DNA of 64,000 bases from Haloprofundus salilacus (GCF_020150815.1 NZ_CP083723.1:1860001-1924000), one strand, 5' to 3'. Shown: positions 53,440 through 61,888, counted from the stretch's first letter. Made by a program: numbers and translations. The notes: generated by a model not told the origin, from the letters alone.

Positions 53440-54408
53440 ATGAAAGCAGTCGTCCTTGCCGGAGGCTACGCCACGCGTCTTTGGCCGATTACCAAGCACC
53501 GTCCGAAGATGTTCCTTCCGGTGGGGAAGTCGACGGTCATCGACACGATATTCGCCGACCTCGAAGCCGACGATCGAATCTCGGAGGTGTTCGTGAGCAC
53601 CAACGAGTACTTCGCCGACGAGTTCGAGAGCTACCTCGCCGACTCCGAGTTCGAGAAACCGACGCTGTCGATCGAGGAGACGAGAGCCGAAGACGAGAAG
53701 TTCGGCGTCGTCGGCGCACTCGCCGAGTTGGTCGACCGCGAGGGCGTCGAGGAGGACCTCGTCGTCATCGCCGGGGACAACCTCATCAGCTTCGACGTCG
53801 CGGAGTTCGTCGACTTCTTCGAGGAGAAGGAGTCGCCGATTCTGGCCGCCTACGACGTCGGGTCGCGCGAACGGGCGAAGTCGTACGGTCTCGTTCGACT
53901 CGATGGCGACCAAGTCGTCGAGTTTCAGGAGAAGCCGAAGGACCCCAAGAGTACGCTCGTCTCTATCGCCTGCTACGCGTTCACCGCCGAGACGCTGCCG
54001 AAACTCGACGAGTATCTCGCTTCCGACAACAATCCGGACGAACCCGGTTGGTTCCTCCAGTGGTTGCAGTCCCGTGACTCCGTCTACGCGTTCAGCTTCG
54101 ACGACGCGTGGTACGACATCGGGACGGCCGAAAGCTACCTCGAAGCGGTCGCGTGGAAACTCGACGGGCAGAACTTCGTCCACGACGACGCGACGGTCGA
54201 AAACAGTGAACTCGGCGACAACGTGCAGGTGATGGCCGACGCCGAGGTTCGAAACTCGACGCTCGAACGCTGCGTCGTCTTCTCGGACGCGACTGTCGAA
54301 AATTCGACGCTTCGAGAGACCATCGCCGACCAGCAGACGCACATCGAGGGGTTGCAGTTGACGGACACGCTGATCGGCGAACATTCGAAACTCGTCGGTG
54401 ACGAGTAG
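53440..54408 (+). CDS. Sugar-1-phosphate nucleotidyltransferase
   Basis: The 322-residue protein begins MKAVVLAGGYATRLWPITKHRPKMFLPV, the activating nucleotide and sugar-phosphate site of the RmlA/GalU family. EKPKDPKST follows in the middle, and a hexapeptide-like left-handed beta helix near the C-terminus (VENSELGDNVQVMADAEVRNSTLERCVVFSDATVENSTLRET). It makes a nucleotide-sugar for cell-surface polysaccharide or S-layer glycan. ATG 53440 is chosen because longer versions have no conserved sequence. The exact sugar is not determinable. Confidence 0.88.
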   Translation: MKAVVLAGGYATRLWPITKHRPKMFLPVGKSTVIDTIFADLEADDRISEVFVSTNEYFADEFESYLADSEFEKPTLSIEETRAEDEKFGVVGALAELVDREGVEEDLVVIAGDNLISFDVAEFVDFFEEKESPILAAYDVGSRERAKSYGLVRLDGDQVVEFQEKPKDPKSTLVSIACYAFTAETLPKLDEYLASDNNPDEPGWFLQWLQSRDSVYAFSFDDAWYDIGTAESYLEAVAWKLDGQNFVHDDATVENSELGDNVQVMADAEVRNSTLERCVVFSDATVENSTLRETIADQQTHIEGLQLTDTLIGEHSKLVGDE

Positions 54409-54606
54409 CTTCACACCGTTTACGCTGCGAGCTGGCTTCGACAGGCCTCGGCAAACGGTGTCTTCGCGACAAAGCCGGAAGACGTAGAAGTCGCTCCACG
54501 TCTTCTTTTGCACCAACTGTCTACGACCCTCCCGTCGGGCGCCTCGCGATCTCTAGTCGGTCCTCGGCCGCTCGCGCCGTCGGCGCTCGCGGAACGACCT
54601 CGCCGC

Positions 54607-55323
54607 TCAGCGCTCCCCGAGTCGAGCGTCGGTCACCCGAATCCGCCCTCTCGTCCCCTCCCACTTTGTCTCGTATTCCAACTCGATGGGTCGGGACATG
54701 TGCGGCCCGTCGGTCACCAGCGTCTCGAACTCGCCGCCCTCGCCGAGGATGTGGACGCCGTACTCGTCGTTGAGTTCCTCTAACTCCGTGAGCGCGTCGG
54801 CGTCGAGCGTTCGCCCGAGCCACGACTCGTCGAGTCCGTGGGCCGCGACTTGGATAATGCGAATCTCGAAGCCGGCGTCGAGCATCGCATCGGCGAGTTC
54901 TCGGGGGTCTTCCTGCCACAGCGGTGCGAACAGGTCGATGCCGAGTCGGTCGCACATCTGCTGAATCCGATTCGTCTGGAACTCGCTTTCTACCGCTCCT
55001 GCAGTGACGCCCGCCAATTCGAGTTCCGCCTGCAACTCCCGGAGCGCCGCCTCCATCGGTTCGAGTTCGGCGTCGCCCTGCTCGCCGGAGTCGACAGCGT
55101 CGTCGGCGTCGAAGGATTCGGGTTCGACTTCGACGAGTTCGATACCGACGCTCTCGGCGGCGAGGCGCGCCAGTCGCGTCTCGGGGACGTGGTACATGTA
55201 CGAGTCACCGTCGGGGTGGACGGTGAGCAGTCTGCTCACGTTCAATCCTTCTTCGAGTGCCCGGTAGAGCGCCCACGAGGAGTCCTTACCGCCCGAAAAG
55301 AGGCTCACCCAGTCGTCGGTCAT
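54607..55323 (-). CDS. dph6: Diphthine-ammonia ligase (Dph6)
   Basis: The 238-residue PP-loop protein opens MTDDWVSLFSGGKDSSWALYRALEEG (PP-loop FSGGKDS, about residues 9-15) and contains EFQTNRIQQMCDRLGI, LFAPLW and VHILGEGGEFETLVTDGPHM, hallmarks of Dph6. It amidates diphthine on elongation factor 2, the last step of diphthamide formation. It is a single leftward gene of normal archaeal length. Confidence 0.93.
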   Translation of the reverse strand: MTDDWVSLFSGGKDSSWALYRALEEGLNVSRLLTVHPDGDSYMYHVPETRLARLAAESVGIELVEVEPESFDADDAVDSGEQGDAELEPMEAALRELQAELELAGVTAGAVESEFQTNRIQQMCDRLGIDLFAPLWQEDPRELADAMLDAGFEIRIIQVAAHGLDESWLGRTLDADALTELEELNDEYGVHILGEGGEFETLVTDGPHMSRPIELEYETKWEGTRGRIRVTDARLGER

Positions 55324-55414
55324 TGACCGATGTACTGACGACCGGGGTTTACAGGCACCGGTTCGGTCCGTTCCCAGCGGGGGCGCAACTCCAAACGGAG
55401 AGACAGCCCGCCCG

Positions 55415-55681
55415 TCAGAGCTCGTCGAGTTCGGTTTCGAACGACTTCCACCAGAGGTGGCCTCGGTTGCGAACCTCCATATGTTCGAGCACGCCGGCTT
55501 CGGTCAGCGATTCGAGTCGTGCGTACATCGCCCAAATCGGAACCCCGAATCGCTCGGCGAGATACCCCGTGTTGACGACCGGTTGCGGTGCGCAGCGAAT
55601 CACCTCGAGGATGTCTCGCGTCGGGATGCTCGCTTCGGAGACGCAGTCGGGTACCGAATCGGAGTCGTCGCTCGCGTCCAT
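55415..55681 (-). CDS. Small winged-helix regulator
   Basis: The 88-residue acidic protein contains PTRDILEVIRCAPQPVVNTGYLAERFGVPIWAMYARLESLTEAGVLEHMEV, a clear winged-helix turn with the recognition helix around residues 45-58. The C-terminus (RGHLWWKSFETELDEL) resembles short haloarchaeal DNA-binding regulators. Its gene precedes dph6 in the same direction; its target is unknown. Confidence 0.7.
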   Translation of the reverse strand: MDASDDSDSVPDCVSEASIPTRDILEVIRCAPQPVVNTGYLAERFGVPIWAMYARLESLTEAGVLEHMEVRNRGHLWWKSFETELDEL

Positions 55682-55806
55682 AAGTCGGTGTACTCGCTAT
55701 GGGGTCAAATCGGTCTAGCGAGGTGAGGGGGACAGTGTTCGGAATCGAACGGTTTCCGTCGACCGGGGAGTTGTCCGCCGCCGCCGCATCCCCCGCGGAG
55801 CGAGTC

Positions 55807-56133
55807 TCACCGATACTCCTCCCGCGGCGGGGAGAACACGTCGATGACGGTGCCGGATTCGAGAACTTCGTAGCTGTGCTCAACCCCTCCCGGTATCGAG
55901 TAGCTGTCGCCGGTTTCGAGGATCTCGTCGCGGTCGCCGAACCGAAGGCGGTAGCGACCCGAGACGACGTAGCCGCTCTGCTCGCTCTCGTGACTGTGAG
56001 GCGGCACGTCGTTTCCCTTCTCGAAGTGCATCTTCGTCACCATCGACTCCTCGCCGACCGCGAGCACGTCGAAGTTGACGCCCTGAAACTCGTTTCGCTC
56101 GGCATCTGCTGCTTTGACTATCGACCCGTTCAT
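55807..56133 (-). CDS. Small cupin-domain protein
   Basis: The 108-residue protein is a single cupin. Motif 1 is HSHESEQSGYVVSGRYRLRF-like (PPHSHESEQSGYVVSG, about residues 40-55) and motif 2 includes GDSYSIPGGVEHSYEVLE with the metal-binding histidine. Such proteins bind a metal and a small ligand or act as sugar isomerases. A clear TATA-like ttatata 25-30 bases upstream and a palindrome next to it suggest regulated expression. It is a single gene. Confidence 0.87.
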   Translation of the reverse strand: MNGSIVKAADAERNEFQGVNFDVLAVGEESMVTKMHFEKGNDVPPHSHESEQSGYVVSGRYRLRFGDRDEILETGDSYSIPGGVEHSYEVLESGTVIDVFSPPREEYR

Positions 56134-56145
56134 ACGAGTATTCGA

Positions 56146-56159
56146 AACGAACGTTCGTT
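56146..56159. promoter_or_regulatory. Perfect 14-bp palindrome in the cupin promoter
   Basis: aacgaac-gttcgtt is an exact palindrome that overlaps the edge of the TATA-like ttatataa and lies 13-26 bases upstream of the cupin ATG. A protein bound here would block initiation. No other copy was noticed. Confidence 0.5.
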
Positions 56160-56165
56160 ATATAA
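56158..56165 (-). promoter_or_regulatory. TATA element of the cupin gene
   Basis: Minus strand ttatataa, centred about 28 bases before ATG 56133, compatible with a leaderless transcript. Confidence 0.6.
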
Positions 56166-56197
56166 GCGTATCTGCCGGCCATGTATCCGATTTTCTC

Positions 56198-56216
56198 ACA
56201 GAAATGTCGTTTCTGT
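56198..56216. repeat. Inverted repeat ACAGAAA-N5-TTTCTGT
   Basis: Perfect 7-base arms around tgtcg, about 65-83 bases upstream of the cupin start. It could be a second operator or a hairpin past the end of the CysD-like gene. Confidence 0.45.
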
Positions 56217-56453
56217 ACTATTCGATCCTAGTCGACCGTTCGTAACCGGTCCGAACGATCCATCACGACGATTCACCCACCGAACGGGCGATTCCACAAT
56301 CTCAGAGGATGGGGACGATGCGTGCCGTCGTTTCAGCGTATATCTACCCGATGGTCTACGAACAGACCGCCTTCCGAGGGTGTGCGATCCGAACAGCACA
56401 TCATTCCGTATCGTGTAAAAGCGTTTATCGAAGCGGCTTGCTCCGCCGAGCGC

Positions 56454-57407
56454 TCACATGTACCCCAAATCACGCAGGCGACCCATGATGTTCTCTTTGT
56501 CCTGCGCGCGGCCCTCTCGCTCGGTCGTCGCGTCTAGATCCTGCATCCACGCCGGGCGCTCGTCGGACTTCGCCGACCCCGACTCGGTGCCGAGCGAGCG
56601 GAACCCCTCGAAGTACTTCGGCGAGACGGGGAGATCCTCGGCGATCAAATCGCCGGGGAGGTCGTCGCGCGACTCGGGGACGTGTCCGGCCGGGTAGCCC
56701 TCGACGGTGTCGGGGACGACGAACTGCCAGAACGCCTCCCAGACGTCGGCCTCGTCGAACTGGAGGATGGTGTGGATGCGGTCGTGCGGCGGGTACTTCT
56801 CGGAGTCGTGACGCGGACTGAAGAACGTCTCGTCGGCGCGCGACTCCTGTTCGTCCCAGCGGACGCCCGAGAAGATGCCGTCGTACCCCCGCTGGGTGAG
56901 CGTCTCGTTCAGCGCGATGGTTTTCAGAAGGTGGTTGCCGACGAACGTGTCGGCGTCGAGGACGAGCGTCTCCTCGTCGTACTCCAGTCGAGCGAGTTCC
57001 CGCCGCGTCGCCTCGCCGAGTTCGCTCACGGCGAACTCGTCGCCGGGTTCGGCGCCGAGGCGGGCGAACGCCTCGTTTCGCGCGACGACGAGTTCGAGGC
57101 CCCACTCGTCGGCCCACTTCTCGACGAACGCGGTCACCTCGGGGAAGTGCTCGAAGTGGTCGATGAAGACGACCGGCGGTACGTCGTGGCCGTGCTCGCG
57201 GGCGACCTCCATCACGACGTAGAGGACGAGCGTCGAGTCCTTTCCGCCGGTCCACATCACCGCCGGGTTTCGGTACTGGTCAAGCGCCCGCGCGGTGAGT
57301 TCGGCGGCCTTCTCGACTTTCTCGCCGAGGGAGGGGTAGTCGGCGGCGGTCTGGGCGGTTCCGGCTTCGTAGTCCACGTCGAGGTAGTCGGGAAACTGCT
57401 CGGTCAT
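56454..57407 (-). CDS. CysD-like PP-loop protein (PAPS-reductase/sulfurylase fold), copy 1
   Basis: The 317-residue protein has a PP-loop WTGGKDSTLVLY (about 49-60). Then come VFIDHFEHFPEVTAFVEKWADEW and IFSGVRWDEQESRADETFFSPRH, and a tail FRSLGTESGSAKS...TTEREGRAQDKENIMGRLRDLGYM. The tail resembles the C-terminus of CysD, subunit 2 of sulfate adenylyltransferase (compare LGCxPxTG, SERxGRxxD and a final KKxGYF). The family is often named PAPS reductase in haloarchaea. CysN is not in the window. The substrate may be sulfate or something else. ATG 57407 is chosen because the upstream part is non-coding. Its paralogue lies 188 bases upstream. Confidence 0.82.
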   Translation of the reverse strand: MTEQFPDYLDVDYEAGTAQTAADYPSLGEKVEKAAELTARALDQYRNPAVMWTGGKDSTLVLYVVMEVAREHGHDVPPVVFIDHFEHFPEVTAFVEKWADEWGLELVVARNEAFARLGAEPGDEFAVSELGEATRRELARLEYDEETLVLDADTFVGNHLLKTIALNETLTQRGYDGIFSGVRWDEQESRADETFFSPRHDSEKYPPHDRIHTILQFDEADVWEAFWQFVVPDTVEGYPAGHVPESRDDLPGDLIAEDLPVSPKYFEGFRSLGTESGSAKSDERPAWMQDLDATTEREGRAQDKENIMGRLRDLGYM

Positions 57408-57595
57408 CGACGATACACTCCACCGCTGAGGATATTTACGTTTCCGCGGCGAGTGGTTGACACGGAACACGGTCGCTGTGACGTTTCCGCGGATATTCGC
57501 CGTCGCTCGGCCACGAGTCGCAAATAACGGAAAATCGACGCGTCCGCCGGGAGGTGGCAGCCCCGAGAGAGGGTGTGGCAGTTACCTGCGGAACT

Positions 57596-58567
57596 TTACA
57601 TGTAGCCGAGGTCGCGCAGGCGCTCCATCAGGTCCTCTTTGTCCTGGGCGCGGCCCGCGCGTTCGGTCGTGTTGTCGAGGTCCTGCAGCCATGCGGGCTC
57701 CTCGTCGGCTTTCGTCGTGCTCACTTCGCTGCCGAGCGAGCGGAACCCCTCGAAGTACTTCGGCGAGACGGGGATGTCCTCGTGGGTGAGTCCGTTCGGC
57801 AGGTCGTCGTAGTCCTGCGGGACGTAGCCTTCGTCGGGGTACTCCTCGACGGTCTCCGGCACGACGAAGTGCCAGAACGCCTCCCAGACGTCGGCCTCGT
57901 CGAACTGGAGAATCGGCTGAATGCGGTCGTGCGGCGGGTAGATCTCGGGGTCGTGACGGGGACTGAAGAACGTCTCGTCGGCGCGCGCCTCCTGCTCGTC
58001 CCAGCGGATGCCGGAGATGACGCCGTCGATGTCGTACTCCTCGAGCGCGTTGTTGAGCGCGACGGTCTTCAGCAGGTGGTTGCCGACGTACGTGTCGAGC
58101 AGGAACGGGAAGTCGTCCTCCTCGTACTCCAAGATGTCGCGGATGTGGTGCTGGTTCTGCTCGTTGAGTCCGTCGACTGGGATGTCATCGCCCGGTTCGA
58201 GACCGTTCTCGTCGACGTACTCGCCGACGTTATCGTTACGCGCGTAGATGACCTCGAGGTCCCACTCGTCGGCCCAGCGCTCGACGAACTCCATCAATTC
58301 GTCGAAGTGCTGGTAGTGGTCGATGAACACCGCGGGCGGCTTTTCGAGGTCGAACCGCTCCGCAACCTCGTTGACGAAGTACAGCGTCAGCGTCGAGTCC
58401 TTCCCGCCGGTCCACATCACCGCGGGGTTCTCGTACTGTTCGAGGCCGGTCTTCGTCACCTCGATAGCTTTCTCTAGCTTGTGCTGGATGCTCGGATAGT
58501 CGGCCGCGGATTCACCTTCGCCGTCGGAGTAGTCTACGTCGAGGTACTCTGGGAAGCCTTCGGGCAT
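57596..58567 (-). CDS. CysD-like PP-loop protein (PAPS-reductase/sulfurylase fold), copy 2
   Basis: The 323-residue protein is a close tandem paralogue of copy 1. It shows the same PP-loop WTGGKDSTLTLY, VFIDHYQHFDELMEFVERWADEW, VISGIRWDEQEARADETFFSPRH and tail TTERAGRAQDKEDLMERLRDLGYM. The two differ most between residues 100 and 160. It has FRSLGSEVSTTKADEEP in place of the CysD LGCxPxTG loop, so the CysD-type cysteine is gone in both copies. ATG 58567 fits the shared N-terminus (PEGFPEYLDVDY). The gene is upstream of copy 1 and in the same direction. Confidence 0.83.
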   Translation of the reverse strand: MPEGFPEYLDVDYSDGEGESAADYPSIQHKLEKAIEVTKTGLEQYENPAVMWTGGKDSTLTLYFVNEVAERFDLEKPPAVFIDHYQHFDELMEFVERWADEWDLEVIYARNDNVGEYVDENGLEPGDDIPVDGLNEQNQHHIRDILEYEEDDFPFLLDTYVGNHLLKTVALNNALEEYDIDGVISGIRWDEQEARADETFFSPRHDPEIYPPHDRIQPILQFDEADVWEAFWHFVVPETVEEYPDEGYVPQDYDDLPNGLTHEDIPVSPKYFEGFRSLGSEVSTTKADEEPAWLQDLDNTTERAGRAQDKEDLMERLRDLGYM

Positions 58568-58729
58568 CTCGTAATGAGATATAATTAGCGGAGTAAAGTG
58601 TCTTATGGCTCGTCGCAACGCGTGAGTGACGCTGTGTGTTATTCACACGCTCGGCCCATCGAACGCGCCGAAAGGCCGCGTATCCGCTCGGGTCGTCGTG
58701 TCGTCGGAGAAACTGCCGCGCGCCGCCGC

Positions 58730-59296
58730 TCAGTTGATGAACTTGTTGTCGCGCCAGTTGATGCCGTTGCCGCCAGAGTTGTTCTGCTGTGGGTTCTCGA
58801 CGACTTCGACGCTCGCCGGTCGGATGTCACCCTCGACGATGCGGGTCGCACGGAGATCGCCGTCTTCCTCCGTAATCGCCGTGAGCGTCCCTTTTTCGGC
58901 GAGTTTCGCTATCTCGCACAACACCTGGAACATCGGGAACTGCAGCGCCGTGTTCTGCAACACCGTCTCGCGGTCGCCTTTGAAACAGGCGAACTCGACG
59001 AGTTCGGAGGGGATCTCCTCCTCTTCGTCCTGCGCCCACTGCGGGCCGCCGGCCCGCGGCGGCTCCTCCTCGTATACGCGCGTCTCCGTGACGCTGGCTT
59101 TGAGTTGCGCCGTCGGCGTGTACTTGCTCAGGCTCTCGTCGTCGGAGATCGCCTTGATGATGAGCGTGTTGTTTCGTCGGGTGATGTCGATATCGGCGAT
59201 TTCTGTCGGAAGGTCGGGATTACCGTCGAAGTAATCCTCGACATCTTCGAGAGGCAGTTCCAGCGTCGAGTGAAGTCTATATACGCGGCCTGACAT
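58730..59296 (-). CDS. Conserved haloarchaeal protein of unknown function
   Basis: The 188-residue protein begins MSGRVYRLHSTLELPLEDVEDYFDGNPDLP and continues with ITRRNNTLIIKAISDDESLSKYTPTAQLKASVTETRVYEE. A C-terminal half around EFACFKGDRETVLQNTALQFPMFQVLCEIAKLAEKGTL looks like a small helical module. A low-complexity end (ENPQQNNSGGNGINWRDNKFIN) follows. I recognise the pattern from haloarchaeal genomes, possibly DUF7110, but assign no function. It lies 162 bases upstream of the CysD-like pair in the same direction and may belong with it. ATG 59296 was chosen to begin at the conserved start. Confidence 0.72.
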   Translation of the reverse strand: MSGRVYRLHSTLELPLEDVEDYFDGNPDLPTEIADIDITRRNNTLIIKAISDDESLSKYTPTAQLKASVTETRVYEEEPPRAGGPQWAQDEEEEIPSELVEFACFKGDRETVLQNTALQFPMFQVLCEIAKLAEKGTLTAITEEDGDLRATRIVEGDIRPASVEVVENPQQNNSGGNGINWRDNKFIN

Positions 59297-59427
59297 TTTT
59301 TGTGCTTCTGATGGGGGGATGGGTTGGTACTGCGCGCTACTGCGCAAATGCCGGTACGTGCGTCCACTAAGTGCGGTGGGCATATAGGGGCTACCCTTCT
59401 ATTCAGAAATAATCCAGTTCGAACGAA

Positions 59428-59772
59428 TTACGAACTTCCGAGCGTTGCCTCGAGTTCGCCGCGTTCGTCGAGTTCGGCGAGGATGTCGCTGCCGCCGACG
59501 AACTCGCCGTTGACGTACGTCTGGGGAATCGTCTCCCATCCGCTGTGCTCCGACAGTGCGGCGCGGTACTGGTCGAGCGCGGGGAGCACGTCCACCGTCT
59601 CGAACGCCTCTCGGTGCTGGCTGATGAGTTCGACCGCTCGCATCGAGTAGCCGCATTGCGGCATCAGCCGGTTACCCTTCATGAACAGGACGACGTCGTT
59701 CTCCTCGATGGTTTCGTCGACGCGCTGTTGGACCTCGTCGGCGCTGAGGTCGCTTCCCGGTTGGAAGGTCAT
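59428..59772 (-). CDS. Monothiol glutaredoxin
   Basis: The 114-residue protein has the Grx4/PICOT-type layout: VVLFMKGNRLMPQCGYSMRAVELI with the single-cysteine CGYS active site (a variant of CGFS), then WETIPQTYVNGEFVGGSDILAELDERGEL, the glutathione-binding TVP-like turn and GG loop. Monothiol glutaredoxins bind [2Fe-2S] clusters with glutathione and transfer them; haloarchaea use gamma-glutamylcysteine or other thiols. ATG 59772 is chosen because a longer frame adds arginine-rich sequence. Confidence 0.92.
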   Translation of the reverse strand: MTFQPGSDLSADEVQQRVDETIEENDVVLFMKGNRLMPQCGYSMRAVELISQHREAFETVDVLPALDQYRAALSEHSGWETIPQTYVNGEFVGGSDILAELDERGELEATLGSS

Positions 59773-59899
59773 GTGAGGAGGTACGATACCACGCCTGATA
59801 GGGGTTGCGCCCGAGTCGTCGTCCGGAGCGGGCGCTAACGCGCTCGTTCGAACATCCGTCGAGCGCCTCGCCGAGCGACAGTTTCCGGGGGCTTCGCGC

Positions 59900-60547
59900 T
59901 CACTCCTCGCCAACGCTGACGACGTTGATGAGCGAGTGGACGGGGACGCCGTCTATCTCCTCGATGCCTTGCTTGTCGACGATGACGACGGCCGCTTCCA
60001 CCTTCCCGCCGTGGTCGCGGACCGCCTCGATAGTCTGACGCATCGTCGTGCCGCTCGTGATGATGTCGTCGACGACGTAGCAACTGCGGTCGCGGATCTG
60101 GGCGAAGTTCCGCGAGAAACTGCCGCCGAGATCCTCGATGTCCCCCTCCTCCCACTGGTGTTTCGCGGGTGCGAACGTCCCGAGGTCGGTGTCGAGTTCC
60201 CGGGCGACCACCGTCGCCAGCGGTGCGCCCGCCTTCTCGATGCCGATGGTGAGGTCCACGTCGTCGCCCTCCGTGCCGAGCAGGTCGGCCATCGCCCACG
60301 CGAGGTAACTGAGTCGGGCGCTGTCGCGGCCGACGGCGCTCCAGTCGATGTGGATGTCGTCGGGACCGGTGCCGCCGGACGGTGCGTCGCTCGTCGTCTC
60401 GGGCGCGGCGCTCGTCGCCCCGCTGCGCTCGACGAGCCAACTCGCCGTCTCGCGGGAGACGTTCAGTTCGTCGGCGATTTCGCCCTTCGAGAGGCCGCGC
60501 TCGGCCAACTCCGCTGCGCTGGAGATGAGGTCATCGACGTTCTTCAT
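59900..60547 (-). CDS. gfcR: GfcR transcriptional regulator (PRTase-fold, HTH)
   Basis: The 215-residue protein has an N-terminal HTH (LISSAAELAERGLSKGEIADELNVSRETASWLVERS, about 7-42) and a phosphoribosyltransferase-like domain with the PRPP loop CYVVDDIITSGTTMRQTIEAV. It corresponds to GfcR of Haloferax, a transcriptional regulator of glucose degradation genes that was long annotated as an orotate PRTase-like protein. It overlaps the end of gdh by 17 bases in the same direction, so both are on one transcript, as in other haloarchaea. Binding of a phosphorylated sugar to the PRTase domain is suspected in the family. Confidence 0.92.
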   Translation of the reverse strand: MKNVDDLISSAAELAERGLSKGEIADELNVSRETASWLVERSGATSAAPETTSDAPSGGTGPDDIHIDWSAVGRDSARLSYLAWAMADLLGTEGDDVDLTIGIEKAGAPLATVVARELDTDLGTFAPAKHQWEEGDIEDLGGSFSRNFAQIRDRSCYVVDDIITSGTTMRQTIEAVRDHGGKVEAAVVIVDKQGIEEIDGVPVHSLINVVSVGEE

Positions 60548-61616
60548 ACGTACTGAATTGGATGGCGGTTTTTATAGTGGTGTCGTCGTCGTCGAATGCC
60601 CGCTCGAACTCGTCCAGTCCGTAGATTCCGGAGACGAGCGAGTCGAGCAGCCACTGCGGCATCGACGCCAGCGACTCCGTCGCCGCCTCGAAATGTTTGA
60701 CGTGGGAGTTGACGCTCCCGACGAGCGCCTTGTTGTGGAGGACGAGTTCGCTGTGGAACGCCCCGCCGTCGACTTCGAACTCCCAGTCGCTCGGGACGCC
60801 CAGAAGCGCCGCGACGCCGTTAGGCGCGAGCGCGTGAACCGTCTCGAAGACGTGCTTCGGGTAGCCGGTCGCCTCGTAGACGAAATCCATCGGCTCGTGA
60901 ACCTCGGGAATCTCGTCAACAGGCGTCTCCCGGGAGTCGACGTACGTCGCCCCGAGTTCCTCGATAACGTCGATGGTCGGGTCGGGTCTGTCGCGGCGGC
61001 CGAGACAGTAGAGATGGTCGGCGTCGTAGCCGTATTCGAGACCGAGCATCGCCAGGGTCAAAAGCCCTAGACTGCCGTTGCCGAGGACGAGCGCCGACTC
61101 GGGGTTCCACTCGAACGCCGACCGGGAGGCGTAGGCGTGCTCGATGGCTTTCTCGGAGATAGAGATAGGTTCGACGAGGAAGCCGACCGAAGCGAGCTCG
61201 TCGGGGATCGGCACGAGATACTCCTCGGGGCTGGTGAAGTACTCGGCCATGAAGCCGTGCGCGCCGTCGATACCGCGTTCGTGGTACTCGCCCGCCGGCG
61301 CCATGTCGGGTTCGCCCCGCTCGAAGTACTCGTTCATCCCGTTCGGCGGGCGGCGAACCGTCGGCACGACGACGTCGCCGCGTTCGAGGTCGGTCCCGTT
61401 GGGGTCTTCGACGACGCCGACGGCCTCGTGGCCGAGGACCAGGAACTCCTCGCCCTCGGGGAAGCCGCCGTGGCCCCCGTTCAACACCTCGTGGTCGGTT
61501 CCGTCGACGCCGACTCGAAGCGTTCGCACGAGCGCTTCACCCGCCGGCGGGTCCGGTTTCGGCACGTCGACGACGCTCGGTCGGCCGTCTCCCTCGTACA
61601 CCGCTATCGCCTTCAT
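60531..61616 (-). CDS. gdh: Glucose 1-dehydrogenase
   Basis: The 361-residue medium-chain dehydrogenase matches haloarchaeal glucose dehydrogenase, the first step of the semi-phosphorylative Entner-Doudoroff pathway. The zinc ligands of the Haloferax enzyme are conserved: D38 (VGVDGTDHE), H63 and E64 (LVLGHEAVGVV). The nucleotide fold has LVLGNGSLGLLTLAML and LYCLGRRDRPD. The C-terminus overlaps the gfcR start by 17 bases. ATG 61616 is selected by the family N-terminus MKAIAVYEG. Confidence 0.96.
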   Translation of the reverse strand: MKAIAVYEGDGRPSVVDVPKPDPPAGEALVRTLRVGVDGTDHEVLNGGHGGFPEGEEFLVLGHEAVGVVEDPNGTDLERGDVVVPTVRRPPNGMNEYFERGEPDMAPAGEYHERGIDGAHGFMAEYFTSPEEYLVPIPDELASVGFLVEPISISEKAIEHAYASRSAFEWNPESALVLGNGSLGLLTLAMLGLEYGYDADHLYCLGRRDRPDPTIDVIEELGATYVDSRETPVDEIPEVHEPMDFVYEATGYPKHVFETVHALAPNGVAALLGVPSDWEFEVDGGAFHSELVLHNKALVGSVNSHVKHFEAATESLASMPQWLLDSLVSGIYGLDEFERAFDDDDTTIKTAIQFSTYEERR

Positions 61617-61655
61617 GCCCGGCGGTAGGAGCCTGACCACCAAAACATTTATTCT

Positions 61656-61663
61656 CTCGCGAG
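61656..61663. promoter_or_regulatory. Candidate regulatory palindrome upstream of gdh
   Basis: ctcgcgag within ttctctcgcgagtaa, just upstream of the likely TATA element of gdh. GfcR, encoded in the same operon, is the natural candidate regulator; this assignment is inference. Confidence 0.35.
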
Positions 61664-61888
61664 TAAACACTATGTCTGTCGGTGAGCGCCGTACGCGACG
61701 CTTCAGCCCCGTCGCGTGACTCGCACCCGCGAACGTCATCCAGCCGGCCAGCCAGCCACGTGAGCGCTCACCGCACCCGTGCGTCTTTCCCGACCTCTCT
61801 TCACCGCTGAGCGCCGGTCTCTCCCGTTGTTCGACGGTCTCTCACCGTCGCTCGACGCTACGTCTCCTCCCTCAACGCGCGCAACGGA

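Larger units (their letters stand above)
56134..56453. other. Intergenic region with cupin promoter and an inverted repeat
   Basis: No gene in these 320 bases. From the left: the palindrome and TATA of the cupin gene, then a perfect inverted repeat ACAGAAA-N5-TTTCTGT at 56198-56216, then sequence without recognisable structure up to the CysD-like stop. Confidence 0.5.

Noticed and set aside
55316-55330. 15-bp palindrome tcggtca-t-tgaccga over the dph6 start
   Set aside because: Half of it is the first codons of dph6 (MTDD), so coding constraint explains much of it; no second copy seen.
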